This document shows positions 1 through 10,010 of a stretch of 64,000 nucleotides of DNA, one piece after another. The notes under the pieces are model-generated. The model saw nothing but the letters and a program-made list of their open reading frames with translations. It did not search any database and was not told the DNA's origin. The position numbers and the translations under genes are program-made. The DNA is from Erodium maritimum. Its lineage: Eukaryota; Streptophyta; Magnoliopsida; Geraniales; Geraniaceae. The DNA lies in assembly GCA_963921825.1 (NCBI GenBank), contig OY997594.1:59939675-60003674 (forward strand), in the 5' to 3' direction. Positions within the stretch are counted from its first letter, which is position 1. Every line of letters begins with the position of its first letter.

Positions 1-99
1 TGTATATCATCCCTCCATTCTTAAAATAGATGGCTTAGATTGGTTCTCTAGTTTTTAGGTTAGAACATTGTTTGTATTTGATTTCTCCTCCCCAAGGGT

Positions 100-1562
100 A
101 TCTTCCTCTTTATTATATGTTACTCATGATGGCTCCATTAAGTGTGATCAGGGAATTAGAACGTCTTATTCATCATGAGAGAGACAACCTCCTCATCTCT
201 TTATTCAGATCTCTTAAAAATTTACGATGCATATTGAAAAATTGTTTCTCGATCTAATAAATAAATCAAAGGTGCTATGTGTGGTTTTGGCTATGTCCTT
301 CGTTCGGTTAAAGCCAAGATGGGGCGGGTTGGTGTTCCGATTACGAAGTCGGCTACGATTAGTGGCTTTGGTGAGGTTCGTGATTGGATGCCAGAGGCTG
401 CAAAAGGGAAGGATCGAAAGCAAGATGCTCATGTTCGGTCGATTGTTATAAAACAAGATGAGGGGTCTACAATGCAGAGAACCAAAGTATTACTTTCCAA
501 TTTCCTTGTCAGCACGACCGTCAACTAGTTGAGGAACACATATGAGCCATATGGCTTGATCGTTTCCTTCTCTGTTTGTTCTTGAAAAATCGAGGAGGAG
601 AATTGTCTGGATTTATCGAGTCTAAATCTCCAGAAGTAGCCTTGTAGGTTGTTGAAAGTTTTAATGGCTTCACATCGCCTTTGCACGTCCTGTAAAAGCC
701 TAGAAATCGACGAAGAAGAAAGTTGTTGAGAAATAGAGCATCTTAGGTTGTCGACGTGTAGCTGACCAAGAGAAGGGATCATCCACTTATACGTAGTAGA
801 GTTCAGTCGCGTTTGTTTCCCCGGTTGCGTCAGAAAAGAATAATACAGTATGTTGCGTTTCAGATTCACCGACGATCTTGCCTTGGGAGCGACCATCTCT
901 TTGTTGAAGGTTCTGAATCCTCTAGAGATTCTCGTCCTAGTTGTGGATCCATAAATCATAGGTGATACAATTTCAAATTTGGAAACCACAAATCTGGTTG
1001 TATCAAACGTGATTTGTGGCGAATCGGAAACCGTTGATTCGGTTATTGTAGATCGCATTTCCCGAAGAGAATATGGAATGCTGGAGTGCGAGCTTGAGCC
1101 TGTGGATGAAGTGTTGAATCAAGATGGGCCCGTGGAAGCTTTTTTTCAAGCCCAAATTGTAGTCCAAACAGTCGTGCGCAACAAACAATAAACGCTTATA
1201 TTTTCTCTTCTCCTGTCTGGGCCAGACATTGGTGCGTTTTCTGGGCCTGCGTCTGGTCCACATGTTGTAGTGTGGCCAGAGATTCAGAATGTTTTTCTTG
1301 CATCAATTGCATATCATCCTCCTTCTTCACCGTAGATGGTCGGATGGTTGTTGACAATGTGGTTAAGGTTGCTCAACCAAATTCGGATGGGCCTCATATG
1401 TCTCCGACTTCCTCCCTTAAACTGCATTTCGGATTCGATCAGGAATTTCCTCCTTTGCCTGAAACCGTGAAGAAACTTAAAGGGAAAAGTAAGAAGAAAC
1501 CCCACAACCTTTTGAAATGTAAACTCGATCTCAAGTCCAGAGTGAGAGTGAGATTATTGTAG
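100..1562 (+). mobile_element. Decayed LINE ORF1-like stretch
   Basis: Broken plus-strand frames run through this stretch. The clearest parts are residues coded at 979-1188 (acidic, with ECELEPVDEVL and VEAFFQAQ) and at 1272-1560, where FPPLPETVKKLKGKSKKK is followed by a basic tail. A proline-rich segment before a lysine-rich tail is common near the end of plant L1 ORF1 proteins. There is no intact gene, no zinc knuckle and no clear start. Stops are frequent in all frames, so this is an old relic. It may belong to a different copy from the minus-strand LINE that begins just to the right, because the orientation is opposite. The assignment is weak and rests on composition plus neighbours. Confidence 0.33.
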
Positions 1563-1689
1563 CTTAGCGAAAGAATACTTGGAGACAGTTTTCCACTACA
1601 ATGACTTTGTTGATTGTAGTGACTGAGGATGCAGTCCTATCCTTAACTTCTTAGGGATAGTGGCTTTTTCCATTTGTTTTATGGTTGAT

Positions 1690-2370
1690 GTTTCCTTTAG
1701 TTCGATTTTTTCTATTTTTAAGTGAGATTCTCCATTTAGGACCAAAAACCATTATGGCTAGCAAGTTGATGATATAATCCTAACTGACATGATCATAGGC
1801 TTTCTCAAAGTCTATTTTAAAAATAATTTCTTCTCCATAAGCTTTGATATGGTGCGCTATCTTATATGTAATAATAATTCTATCTAATATCTATATCCTT
1901 GAAATGAAGCTTTATTGAACATCACTAACAATATTATCTCAATGAAGTTTAAGCCTTGCACCTAGGACTTTTGTAAGGATTTTGTAAGGGTCAACAACAA
2001 GACTGATAGGCCTCAAATCATTGAAGCTTTAGGGACTTTCAACTTTTGAAACAAGGGTCATGAAGGATGAATTGAGATCGTTTCTCAAATCAACGGAACA
2101 ATGAAAGTGAGAAAAGAAAGCCATGAAGTCCTTCTTCAGAAGAAAAAAAATGTAGCAATGTTGATGAAGTTTCATAGTGAACCCATCTGGTCCAGGAGTT
2201 ATGTCCCCATTACAATATTTCAAGGTATATAAAATTTCATCTCTAGAGAAAGACGATTTTAAATGTTCAACTTGAGAAGGAGAGATGGCATGAAACGGTA
2301 GGGTTGATAAATCAAAGATATAAGGGGTTGGTATAAGTAATATCCACAGGGTGGGTATAAGTGATGCCAA
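1690..2370 (-). pseudogene. LINE reverse transcriptase N-terminal half
   Basis: The minus-strand frame contains FSRDEILYTLKYCNGDITPGPDGFTMKLHQHCY, a clear match to the plant L1 RT motif 'EEI..AL..C.GDKAPGPDGF.M.F.Q.CW'. It continues as LRNDLNSSFMTLVSKVESP (family: 'LN.TFI.LIPK'), an 'FRPISLV'-like segment near 1990, and IIFKIDFEKAYDHVS near 1800 (family: 'KVDFEKAYDRV.W'). The frame shifts and stops several times. The YxDD region and the rest of ORF2 are absent downstream, so the copy is truncated at about 1690. RT identity is secure. Confidence 0.9.
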
Positions 2371-2399
2371 GAAAACTGTGAAATTTGGCTAGAGTTTTA

Positions 2400-4790
2400 A
2401 TTTTTGAATGACCCTAACTTGAGGAGGGCCTTTTCTGCACATTCAGTTGGAAGAAGAAATCTGGTTTCATTGATAATAGCATAAGAGTTGATTGCTGCTT
2501 CTACATCCTCAATATTATGTTCAAGGTAGCCAAAGATATTATTATTCCAATCTTTTAGTTAACTTTAAGACTTTTCATCTTAGCCCAAAGGATTAAATGA
2601 GGAGCACCAGGGAAACTAAAATTATGCTAGAAGACTTTGGAATCTCCTCTAAAATCAATATTATCTAACAAGCATTGATAACTTTGGAAGGTTTTGGACC
2701 CGAGTCAACTATAAGGAAACATAAGCTGATGGGTACGTGACCTGAGATGCTTCTAGGAAGACATTTTTGAATGATGGTAGGGAGTTAAGTGATGAGAGTG
2801 GGGAGATTGTAAATCTATCCAATCTTAAGGCTGTAGAGGCATGACTAAATCAAGTATACTTTCCATCAACACGTGGCAGATCAACAATTCCCAAACCAAA
2901 AACAAATTCAACAAAGTTTGAGATGGATGAGGAAGGATCAGAGTATCCCATCCTTTACAAAGGAACTAATTAAAATACATACTAAAATTTTCTCTCCCTC
3001 TTCGTAGCCGCTACAGTTCTCTACCCCTGTTGCTTCTCTTTTCACCGGCGATGCCTCGGCCTCTGGCCTTGTTCATCGCCGGTGAGGTCATCCTTTTCTC
3101 CTCCTTCGCTTCTTTCTTTCCCCCCCTTGTTTTTTCAACCTTCTTCTTCTCTCGTCGGCGTCGTGCTTGCTGTTGGTTGGTCTCCCCGGAGTTGGGACGG
3201 CCACAACCTCCAGATCTATTGTGGGAGTAGTTGTTATTCCCAGATCTGTTGCTTGGTCGACTTTTTCTCCTCTCCTTGCTGCTCCTGGAGTTCAGAGTCG
3301 TCTCCGGACGGGAAGCTGTCTTTGGCGTAGTCTTCTCCGACGCTCTCCCTTCGCCGGTGTGGGATGCCTTTCTATGGCCTCTCCAGCCACTGATTGGCGT
3401 GGTTTCGGGCGGGCGTTGCTCCATCGAAGTCGGCTCTGGTGGACAGCGATCTTCTGGCACTGGATGTGCTCGTCTGCTTGGTGATGTTCTGTGTGGACGT
3501 GGGATGGCCTGTTGTGGGCTTCTTAGGCTGCTTAGAGACGTGGGCTCCCTCTCGTTGGCTGGTTTTGGTTTGCTGCGGATTCGGGCCTGGGTTGCAGTGG
3601 TTTGGGCTTGGACCAGGTCATGGCTTGAACCGGGTTGGCCAGCTTATCGTCGGCGGTGCGGTCCTTAGATCCCCTTCTCTTTATTACGTTTCCATTCTCA
3701 CTCTCATAACCACCTAGAATAGTTAGGCTTCTAAAGTTCTTCGATTCTCTGGTTAAGGTTTTTGAGTTCCGGTGCATTCCGGTTTCTTATTGCCTCGACG
3801 GTCCTCGCCACCGGCGCTGCAAGCCTCTTCTGACTCCTTTTCGGTTTTATTGGAGGCTAGTGTTTCAGGGAGTGTTGGTTTCTTCAGTAGCTAGGGTTCT
3901 GTGTTCCTTTTTTCTGTTTGTTGTGGAACTGTGGCAGGTTTAACTCTCTGGTTGAGAGCCAGTATAAGAGATCGATCACCCCATCAGAGTTTTTTGGACT
4001 CAGTTGAAGACATGGCCAAGTCTTCCATTGATCCCATTGTGGATCAACTAAATCACGTTCTCATATTCACAGGCTTTCCCCTTGTCTCTGGCTTTTCGGT
4101 AGACTTACTCCCTATTTAGAAGCCCTTCAATTTGCAACTTCTCACTTGCTGATCATCAGTATCTCTTGGCCAGTCAATTTGCATCTCAGCTAATTTCACT
4201 TGGACAACCATTGTCCTTCCATCAAATCTTGAAAATTGGCTCATTCATGATCTTCTCCAACACTGGATTACATCTCTTATTTCTCTTGTACTGATCTTTG
4301 TATTAGATTTGCCTGTTGTTTCTCGCAATTTATAGTCAGATTGCGTTTTTTTGTAACATTTTCCACCTCAGAATTGAGTTTAATCTAAATTTTCTTTCAC
4401 CAATAAAAAAAAATTAAAATACCTACCTAGGATTACTGGACCTTCCAAAAGTAGATCATCAATCAGTAGAGTCTCCCAAAATAATGCTCAAATAGAACCA
4501 TTGCAAGGAGCATAGACATTAGTTAAGCAGATACAAATGCCTTAAGGGATGAAGATACCAAACTGAATTAGAGCATTGATGTGTTTCACGACTCCTAATA
4601 CTAAGAAATTTAAAAAAAAATAAAAGAAAAATAAGGCCTACAGACAACCCTGAAGAAGGAACTAAGTCCAGGTTCCAATTAGACCCCAAGCAACGAGATC
4701 GAGTAAAAGAGTAATCAAAGGATTGGACTTTAGTTTTGTACAACATAATGAATGAAGGAGTTTACTTATTGCATAAGTCTCTATTGGCTC
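2400..4790 (-). pseudogene. LINE ORF2 endonuclease relic
   Basis: The part at 4412-4780 contains a block ending in CLCSLQWF, which matches the 'NVYAPC' strand of L1 apurinic/apyrimidinic-type endonucleases after frame changes, and ends in a segment equivalent to 'GPVILGGDFN'. The part at 2380-2968 contains VDLPRVDGKYT, matching the common plant L1 phrase 'LVDLPL.NGKYTWS', then ASTALRLDRF and, further on, LKDWNNNIFGYLEHNIEDVEAAI, the usual linker between endonuclease and RT. The domain nicks target DNA during target-primed reverse transcription. The retroposon at 2979-4411 separates the two halves, and stops are present in each, so the gene is not functional. Confidence 0.78.
2979..4411 (+). 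mobile_element. Non-autonomous LINE-like retroposon R1
   Basis: This 1.43-kb insert has an 11-bp target duplication (AATTAAAATAC at 2968-2978 and 4412-4422) and ends in a run of A. The first 900 bp are GC-rich and pyrimidine-rich, with CGCCGG and CAGATCTG motifs, like a plant L1 5' UTR. The last 500 bp are T-rich and end TTTAATCTAAATTTTC..CCAATAAAA, like an L1 3' UTR. I see no RT, endonuclease or convincing ORF1. It resembles R2 and R3 in design. Insertion into a LINE endonuclease makes it younger than that LINE. It was presumably mobilised by a LINE's machinery in trans. Confidence 0.75.
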
Positions 4791-5270
4791 TATTTTTTTT
4801 TAGCAGAGGCAGATTGAAGTTAGAATCCCCAAATTTATTATTGGATCAAACTCTCTGTTTAACCCAAATCATATAGCCTCACAACTAAAATATTAAAAGA
4901 CGAACAAACTATTCGTTCAAATAATCTACGTATAATTTAAACTTTAGTGAATTGAATATCAATAAATATGTCATAGTTTTTGGTTGCTAACTTGGTGTTT
5001 AGGTTATCTTACTTTAGCCTGTATTATCCGTTCAATATGCGAGTTCAATAACGGATAGAAGGAACTCAATCTTGCCTTTGACCTTTATTTTATTTCACAA
5101 TCATTTTAGATTTTAATCTCTTATTTTATTAGTCATAAAATTTGAATAAATCGCAAGATGAATTTTGAAAGGCTCCTGCACCACTTACACACTTGGAATT
5201 GAATGTCAACTTGAAGAAAACAAATCAGATCTTCCAATTTGAAAAGAGCAATCAAAAATTGAAGCAGAAG
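4791..5270. other. AT-rich spacer, nothing recognised
   Basis: This AT-rich stretch between LINE-derived segments has short frames only. No domain, terminal repeat or structured RNA was recognised on either strand. Confidence 0.5.
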
Positions 5271-5278
5271 AACCTCTC

Positions 5279-6402
5279 ATATACTCTCTAACAACCCTAG
5301 CTACCCGCCGTTCTCGGTGGTGGCCTTGTGGCTTTGGCCACCGAGGTCGCTGCCGATCCTCACCTTCACTCTCTTCTCCTTCTTACTTCTGCCTCTTGTC
5401 ACCGACCTACATCTGCTTTCCTTCATTCCCCCTTTTTTCTTCTCTTTCCTTGCTGTGTTTTTCATGTCTCCGACCGGATTTGTAGCCTGTCGTGGGAAGC
5501 TTTTCCTCTCTTCCACCGAGTTGATGCCTACAGATTGGGTTCGATTTTTGCCGTCGACTGAGGTCCTGCTATCTCCTTTGTTCGTAGCGCGGTTAACTTC
5601 GGACCGGGGGTGTCTCGGCTCAGATCTGGAGAGGGAGACTCTTCAATCCAGTTGATGGTCGTAGATCTGGCTGATTACTGCTCTTGGCCCCCTTTGACAG
5701 CGTTTGGCTCCCTTCCTTGTCCAAGATCCAGGTGCCTGTCACTGGATTCTCTCGCCTGCACAAGTAACACTGCTCTCATTACTGTATCCCGGTACTCGTA
5801 GTTCGAAGCTCCCCTCTCTGGTATTTGGTTGATTGTGGTGTTGGCCACCATCCGGTTGGCTTCCACTTTTTTGGGGCAGTCAGTAGCTTGGAAGTGTAAG
5901 TTCAGATTGGGTTTGGGGAGTGTGTTGGTGCTACTGTGTGTTCTGGTTGGTTTGGAGACTGTATGATTTGGTTCGTAGTAGAGATTTCTCTTCCTCCTGC
6001 ACTTCATGGTTGTTAAATATGAGTAGCTATACTCGGTTTTTAAAATTGTGCCTCTTCTCTGTTAAATCCAGTTTTTAGAGTTTAGGCTATGTTTGGTTTG
6101 TGTGGCTTTGTTGCCCTAGTTGTTGTATTGCTTGTATTGTTTAGTTTTATGTGGTATTATTGTTTTCTTGTTCTGATTTTTAGACTAGTTAGTTGTCTTT
6201 GTTGGCCTTAGGTTTACTTCATGGTAGTTATTTGGTACTAAGACCACTTGTAATGTGTTCCTCCCCTTGTGGAAATGTTCTGAGATTGTACTTGTTTATG
6301 GTGCTCTTGATTGTGATGGTGTTATGAGGACCTCGTCTTTGTCTTCTTATACTCTCTAAAGAGGAGGTTTTTAATAATAAAAAATTGCTTATCAAAAAAA
6401 AA
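5279..6402 (+). mobile_element. Non-autonomous LINE-like retroposon R2
   Basis: This 1.12-kb insert is flanked by an 8-bp repeat AACCTCTC (5271-5278 and 6403-6410) and ends in TTGCTTATC followed by a poly(A) run, the usual end of plant L1 elements. The 5' third is GC-rich and lacks a sustained domain-bearing frame. The 3' third is T-rich untranslated-type sequence. The same overall plan is seen in R1 and R3. No endonuclease or RT is present. Confidence 0.7.
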
Positions 6403-6410
6403 AACCTCTC

Positions 6411-6740
6411 CTCTAAGATGAAGATGATACCCTACAATTGAGAAAGAAAAGACGTAGAGTGCGTGCATACCCCTACACTAGTGATAAGCTGTTTCTTCCA
6501 CATATTAACATAACGTACATGTAAATATGTGGTCCAATGCTGATAAAACACAAAAGTGGTCCAAAGAACGTGTCTAATGTGTATACATGCTTTAGGACCC
6601 CATCATCTACCGACCGCTTCATATCACCCAAAAATATATACCACATAAATGATGACATATCTTATTCAAGTTGGTCTTGTAAACCCTATATTGGTTAGAG
6701 CCTTGAAAAGAAAAATGGTCCAATTTAGAGTACTAATCAA
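6411..6740. other. Spacer, nothing recognised
   Basis: About 330 bp of AT-rich sequence between retroposons R2 and R3. No domain, repeat boundary or RNA gene was recognised. Confidence 0.5.
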
Positions 6741-8589
6741 TAGTGGTTGCTCTCTCTAAAAAATTTAAACCCTTCTGCTCCTTGCTGCGCGGCCACCCCC
6801 GCCCCGCCGGTGACGCCCTTGGCTTCGGCCATGGAAGTTGCCGGCGGCGCCTCCTCTTCCCCCCTTCTCCTTTTTTCTCCTGTTATTTAGTTCTGGTGGT
6901 CCGGCTTGGGTCCGGTGTTTGGTTCGTCGCCCTGGGGACTTGCTCCGGTTGCCGGCCTCCTTCAGATCTGGGCTGGTCTCGCCGGATCTGTTCTCGCTTT
7001 GCTTTTGGCCTTCGTTTTGAAGCTTCTTCAGGTTCCTCAGCCCGTTTTTGCTTGCCGGAGCTCTCCTTGGCTCGCCGGCTTTCTTGCCCGTTTGCTGCAG
7101 CCCGTTTCCTTGGCTCCGACGCCTGTTGCTGCTCGCCATTCACGCCCCTCTAACAGATCTGGTCGGAGTCCTTGGTTCTCGGTGGTTTGGTCGGAGTATC
7201 TCAGACGTGGTTGCTCGGCTCCGGCGACGGTGGCTGGTTCGTGGGCTGGTTTGTATTTCCCTTCTTGCTGCTGCTCGGATGAGGTTCGCCGGAGTTGCCC
7301 GTTTTTGCTTGCCGGAGCTCTGTCCTTGGCTCCGACGCCGGTTGCTGCACGTCAAGCGCGCCCCTCGGACAGATCTGGTCGGAGTCCTTCCCGTGTTCAG
7401 GGTGGTTTGGTCGGAGTAGCTCCGACGTGGTCGGCTCCGGCGATGGTGGCGTTCGTGGGCTGGTTAGTATATTTCTTCATGCTGCTGCTCGGTTGAGGTT
7501 CGCCGGAGTTGCTGGGTTCTGCAAAAGTCGAGTTTGGCGGTTCTCTTTGAAAGCTTCTGCGGGTCGGGTAGGGTTTTGGCCTGCCGGGCAGGGTTGGTCC
7601 GACTGTTTGCTTCGCGGGCTGGGCCTGCTTGGGCCTGTTTGGGCCTGGTCGGGTGCTGCTCCTTCGGTTCGGGAAGGATGAGTTCGGGTCGTGGTTGTGG
7701 TGAAGCTCGATCTTCCTTTTGTTCGTTGTCTTTCAGTTTCAGTCGTGGGACAGGCCTCTTCGCAGAGGATTCCTGTGGTGCTGGGAGATTCTCGTACGAG
7801 TGGAGATTGGGGTTTGCTGCCTTTGCACCTCCTTAGATCAGATCTTCGGCTCCCGAGGTTGTAGGACTCGGGCTTGTGCTGATGGAGAGCTGATTTGTGC
7901 TTCTTCGCAGCCTCCCTTATTCAGGTAGAAATACTAGCTCTCCTCGTTAGCCCCTTCTTCGGTGTATGCCAAAAGTGGGTGAGGAGAGCTGAGTAAGGGT
8001 CAAGGACTGTTTAGATTCTTCGATCTACTCCTTTGAGGTACTCACTCTTCCCCTTCCTTGTTTGATTTTCCTTCTCTTTCCCTTTCAAGCATTCCTTTCC
8101 TTTAGACTTCGCTCCTTCTTGACCATACTCTGGATCGAGCTCGCCGGCAGTTGCTTCACCGGCGAGTCCTTTGGGCTTGTTCAGCCTCCTTTGAAGTCTT
8201 TGGGTTTAGGTTTTCCTGTTGAAGGGGTCTGGTGGGTATCCATTGGACTTTACTCTACCGGGTATGGTGTTGGCCTCCGGCGTAGTAGTGGCTCCCCCTC
8301 GTTGGTAGTACTATTGAGTTGGGAGTTTGGAAGCTTAAACTTGGATAAGGTTGGGTGATTTCTGGTTGCTGGACTTCTTTTGGTATTCAAGTTGTTATTC
8401 AAGTTTTAGTCCTTGTTTTGATATCCTTTGGTGTTCTTGTTGTTTCCTTATCTGACTGGTTGTCTGGTTGTATTTCCTTTGGTTAGTCTGAGGATCCTTT
8501 GAGATTGCTCCTTTGGTTGTATTCAAACTTTGTTCTTCTTTCCAAAGAACAATTTTAATCTAAATTTGCTTTGCCGATCAAAAAAAAAG
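6741..8589 (+). mobile_element. Non-autonomous LINE-like retroposon R3
   Basis: A GC-rich start (about 6760-7700), a T-rich end and a poly(A) run at 8580-8588 give the same plan as R1 and R2. The final segment TTTAATCTAAATTTGC is nearly the same as that of R1 (TTTAATCTAAATTTTC), so the two share a 3' end. A tandem duplication lies inside the GC-rich part (7041-7510). I could not find a convincing target duplication, so the 5' boundary is approximate, and the element may be composite. Long frames in the GC-rich part are low in complexity and carry no known domain. Confidence 0.6.
7041..7510 (+). repeat. Tandem duplication of about 215 bp in R3
   Basis: Two imperfect copies follow one another, roughly 7041-7290 and 7298-7510. 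Shared blocks include CCCGTTTTTGCTTGCCGGAG, TTGGCTCCGACGCC, CAGATCTGGTCGGAGTCC and GAGGTTCGCCGGAGTTG. Most blocks recur at a spacing of about 214-218 bp; the first recurs at 257 bp, so one copy has extra sequence. Repeated 5' units like this occur in LINE promoters of several groups; a promoter role here is inference. Confidence 0.75.
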
Positions 8590-8960
8590 TGAGAAATATT
8601 AGGACACTGATTTAAAACTAATTTTTTTTTAAAATTATACTTCATTATGTACATTTTTGATGAAAAAAAACAATACATCATGAACTACCACGTCCATATG
8701 CCTCTACAATACAAAAGGAGGCACAAAACGTCACATTCGATGAAACCCCGGCTCGCATTGAATGGAGGTTGAAGAAGATCGATGAAAACACGACCCAAAT
8801 AGACACACCTCTAGGAGGCTCTAGAAGCAAATCCCCACCTAAACGGATCAAGAAATGAAAAGTAGGTAAGGGAAGCTAGAACTCTTATGAATCTCCGGTC
8901 CATAGGGAATAGTACTAAACTTGACTCACTAGACCCAAGCTCAATAAGAATGGCAAAGTG
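8590..8960. other. Spacer, nothing recognised
   Basis: AT-rich at first, then a stretch with only short broken frames. No domain recognised. It is the target sequence of the LINE derivative on its right. Confidence 0.45.
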
Positions 8961-8969
8961 GCGAATGTT

Positions 8970-9638
8970 TTTTTTTATCAGTAAAAATAACGGTTTTATT
9001 CCACTCAAACAAACTCTAGAGGAGAAATACAAATGAGGGAAGAAGAAAGAAGAGCGACAGAAAAGTCAAGAAATATTAGCAAAGGCTAATAATATGAGGC
9101 TAAACTAGATGACATTCTGAAAAAGCTTGATGGTGTCTTTATCGCTACCCGAAGAGGTGTAGCCCATTGATTTGTATAAATCCCAAGCTCGCTTTGCTTC
9201 AGGTTTTTTACGAAGAGAGCGGGAAAGGCTTACTTCTTTAAGCTTTTTTAAATGCTTAAGACGATCGTTCCTAACACGCTTATTTTTCTTCTTAGTCCTA
9301 GGGAAGCGAGAGTCGGGATGGACCGCAGGGGAATACAGGTCAGCTATGAAAGACGAGAAAGACAGTTGCAAGGCTACTGGGGAGCGAGACCTAGAGCCCA
9401 AAGGGGTGACAGAGGTCACCGGATTGGCCCCTGGGCTCATGAATCAGATCAACAGGCTCAAGAAGTAAAACCAAATCAGCATTTGGGCCAACAAGTTGGG
9501 TGGGCCGAGCAATAGGCCCAATCCCCATGAAGTCTTGGAAGTTGGAACGAGAAGTAGATGAGGTCTTGGGCTGCGCGACATCAGAAGACTTGGGAGGAGC
9601 AAACGCGTGGGAGACAAGAGCCTCGGGACTCTTCTGCA
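8970..9638 (-). mobile_element. ORF1-only LINE derivative with target duplication
   Basis: On the minus strand this 0.67-kb insert runs from 9638 to a poly(A) tail at about 8970-8976. A 9-bp target duplication GCGAATGTT lies at 8961-8969 and 9639-9647. The frame at 9440-9105 ends KPEAKRAWDLYKSMGYTSSGSDKDTIKLFQNVI, like the C-terminal end of plant L1 ORF1 proteins ('RAW.LGKS.G'). It is followed directly by a typical L1 3' UTR (TTTGTATTTC..TTTACTGATAAAA). Endonuclease and RT are absent, so it arose by internal deletion or template switching and moved in trans. Confidence 0.75.
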
Positions 9639-9647
9639 GCGAATGTT

Positions 9648-10010
9648 GTTGTCTTCTTTTATTGTATTTGTACTCTTTTTTTGTTACTGGATGTCTATTT
9701 TTCTGCTTCCTTTACCTGTATAAAATTCTTAGCTAATTACAAAAAGAGAAGGCATATTTCATAATCAAATAATTATAAGTTCAGTGTATGTACAATGGTG
9801 TCATTTCCGTCGAATGAAAGCCATCGTCTAACAAGAAGGAATAGAGTTGCTATAAAGGAAAGGAGCTAGCCGAACCTGATGTTGCAACGAATCCCGGTCC
9901 TAAAATTGCTTTGATCCCTTTGAAGCCATAGCTTCTCTCTTGGTCAATCATAGGCCCCCACATGGCCTAACTAAGGAGAAGAGGAGAAAATGTCATTATT
10001 ATTTTTTGTT
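9648..10010. other. Spacer, nothing firm
   Basis: The first 100 bp are T-rich and could be another LINE 3' UTR. The remainder has no recognised domain or boundary. Confidence 0.4.

Larger units (their letters stand above)
1690..4790 (-). mobile_element. L1-type LINE relic (endonuclease and RT), split by a retroposon
   Basis: Read from 4790 down to 1690 on the minus strand, the frames follow the order of a plant L1 ORF2: endonuclease N-terminal half, endonuclease C-terminal half, then reverse transcriptase. A retroposon at 2979-4411 interrupts the endonuclease and is flanked by an 11-bp target duplication (AATTAAAATAC). The copy carries several stops and frameshifts and lacks the RT catalytic core and the 3' end, so it is dead. 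It is the oldest identifiable layer in this part of the window. Confidence 0.85.

Noticed and set aside
3030-3717. Several overlapping long frames in the GC-rich head of R1
   Set aside because: Low-complexity Ser/Leu/Arg-rich products in all frames, no domain, and both strands open because of base composition.
6743-7836. Frames of 100-196 codons in the head of R3
   Set aside because: GC-rich tandem repeat sequence keeps several frames open at once. No domain, and no frame continues into the rest of the element.
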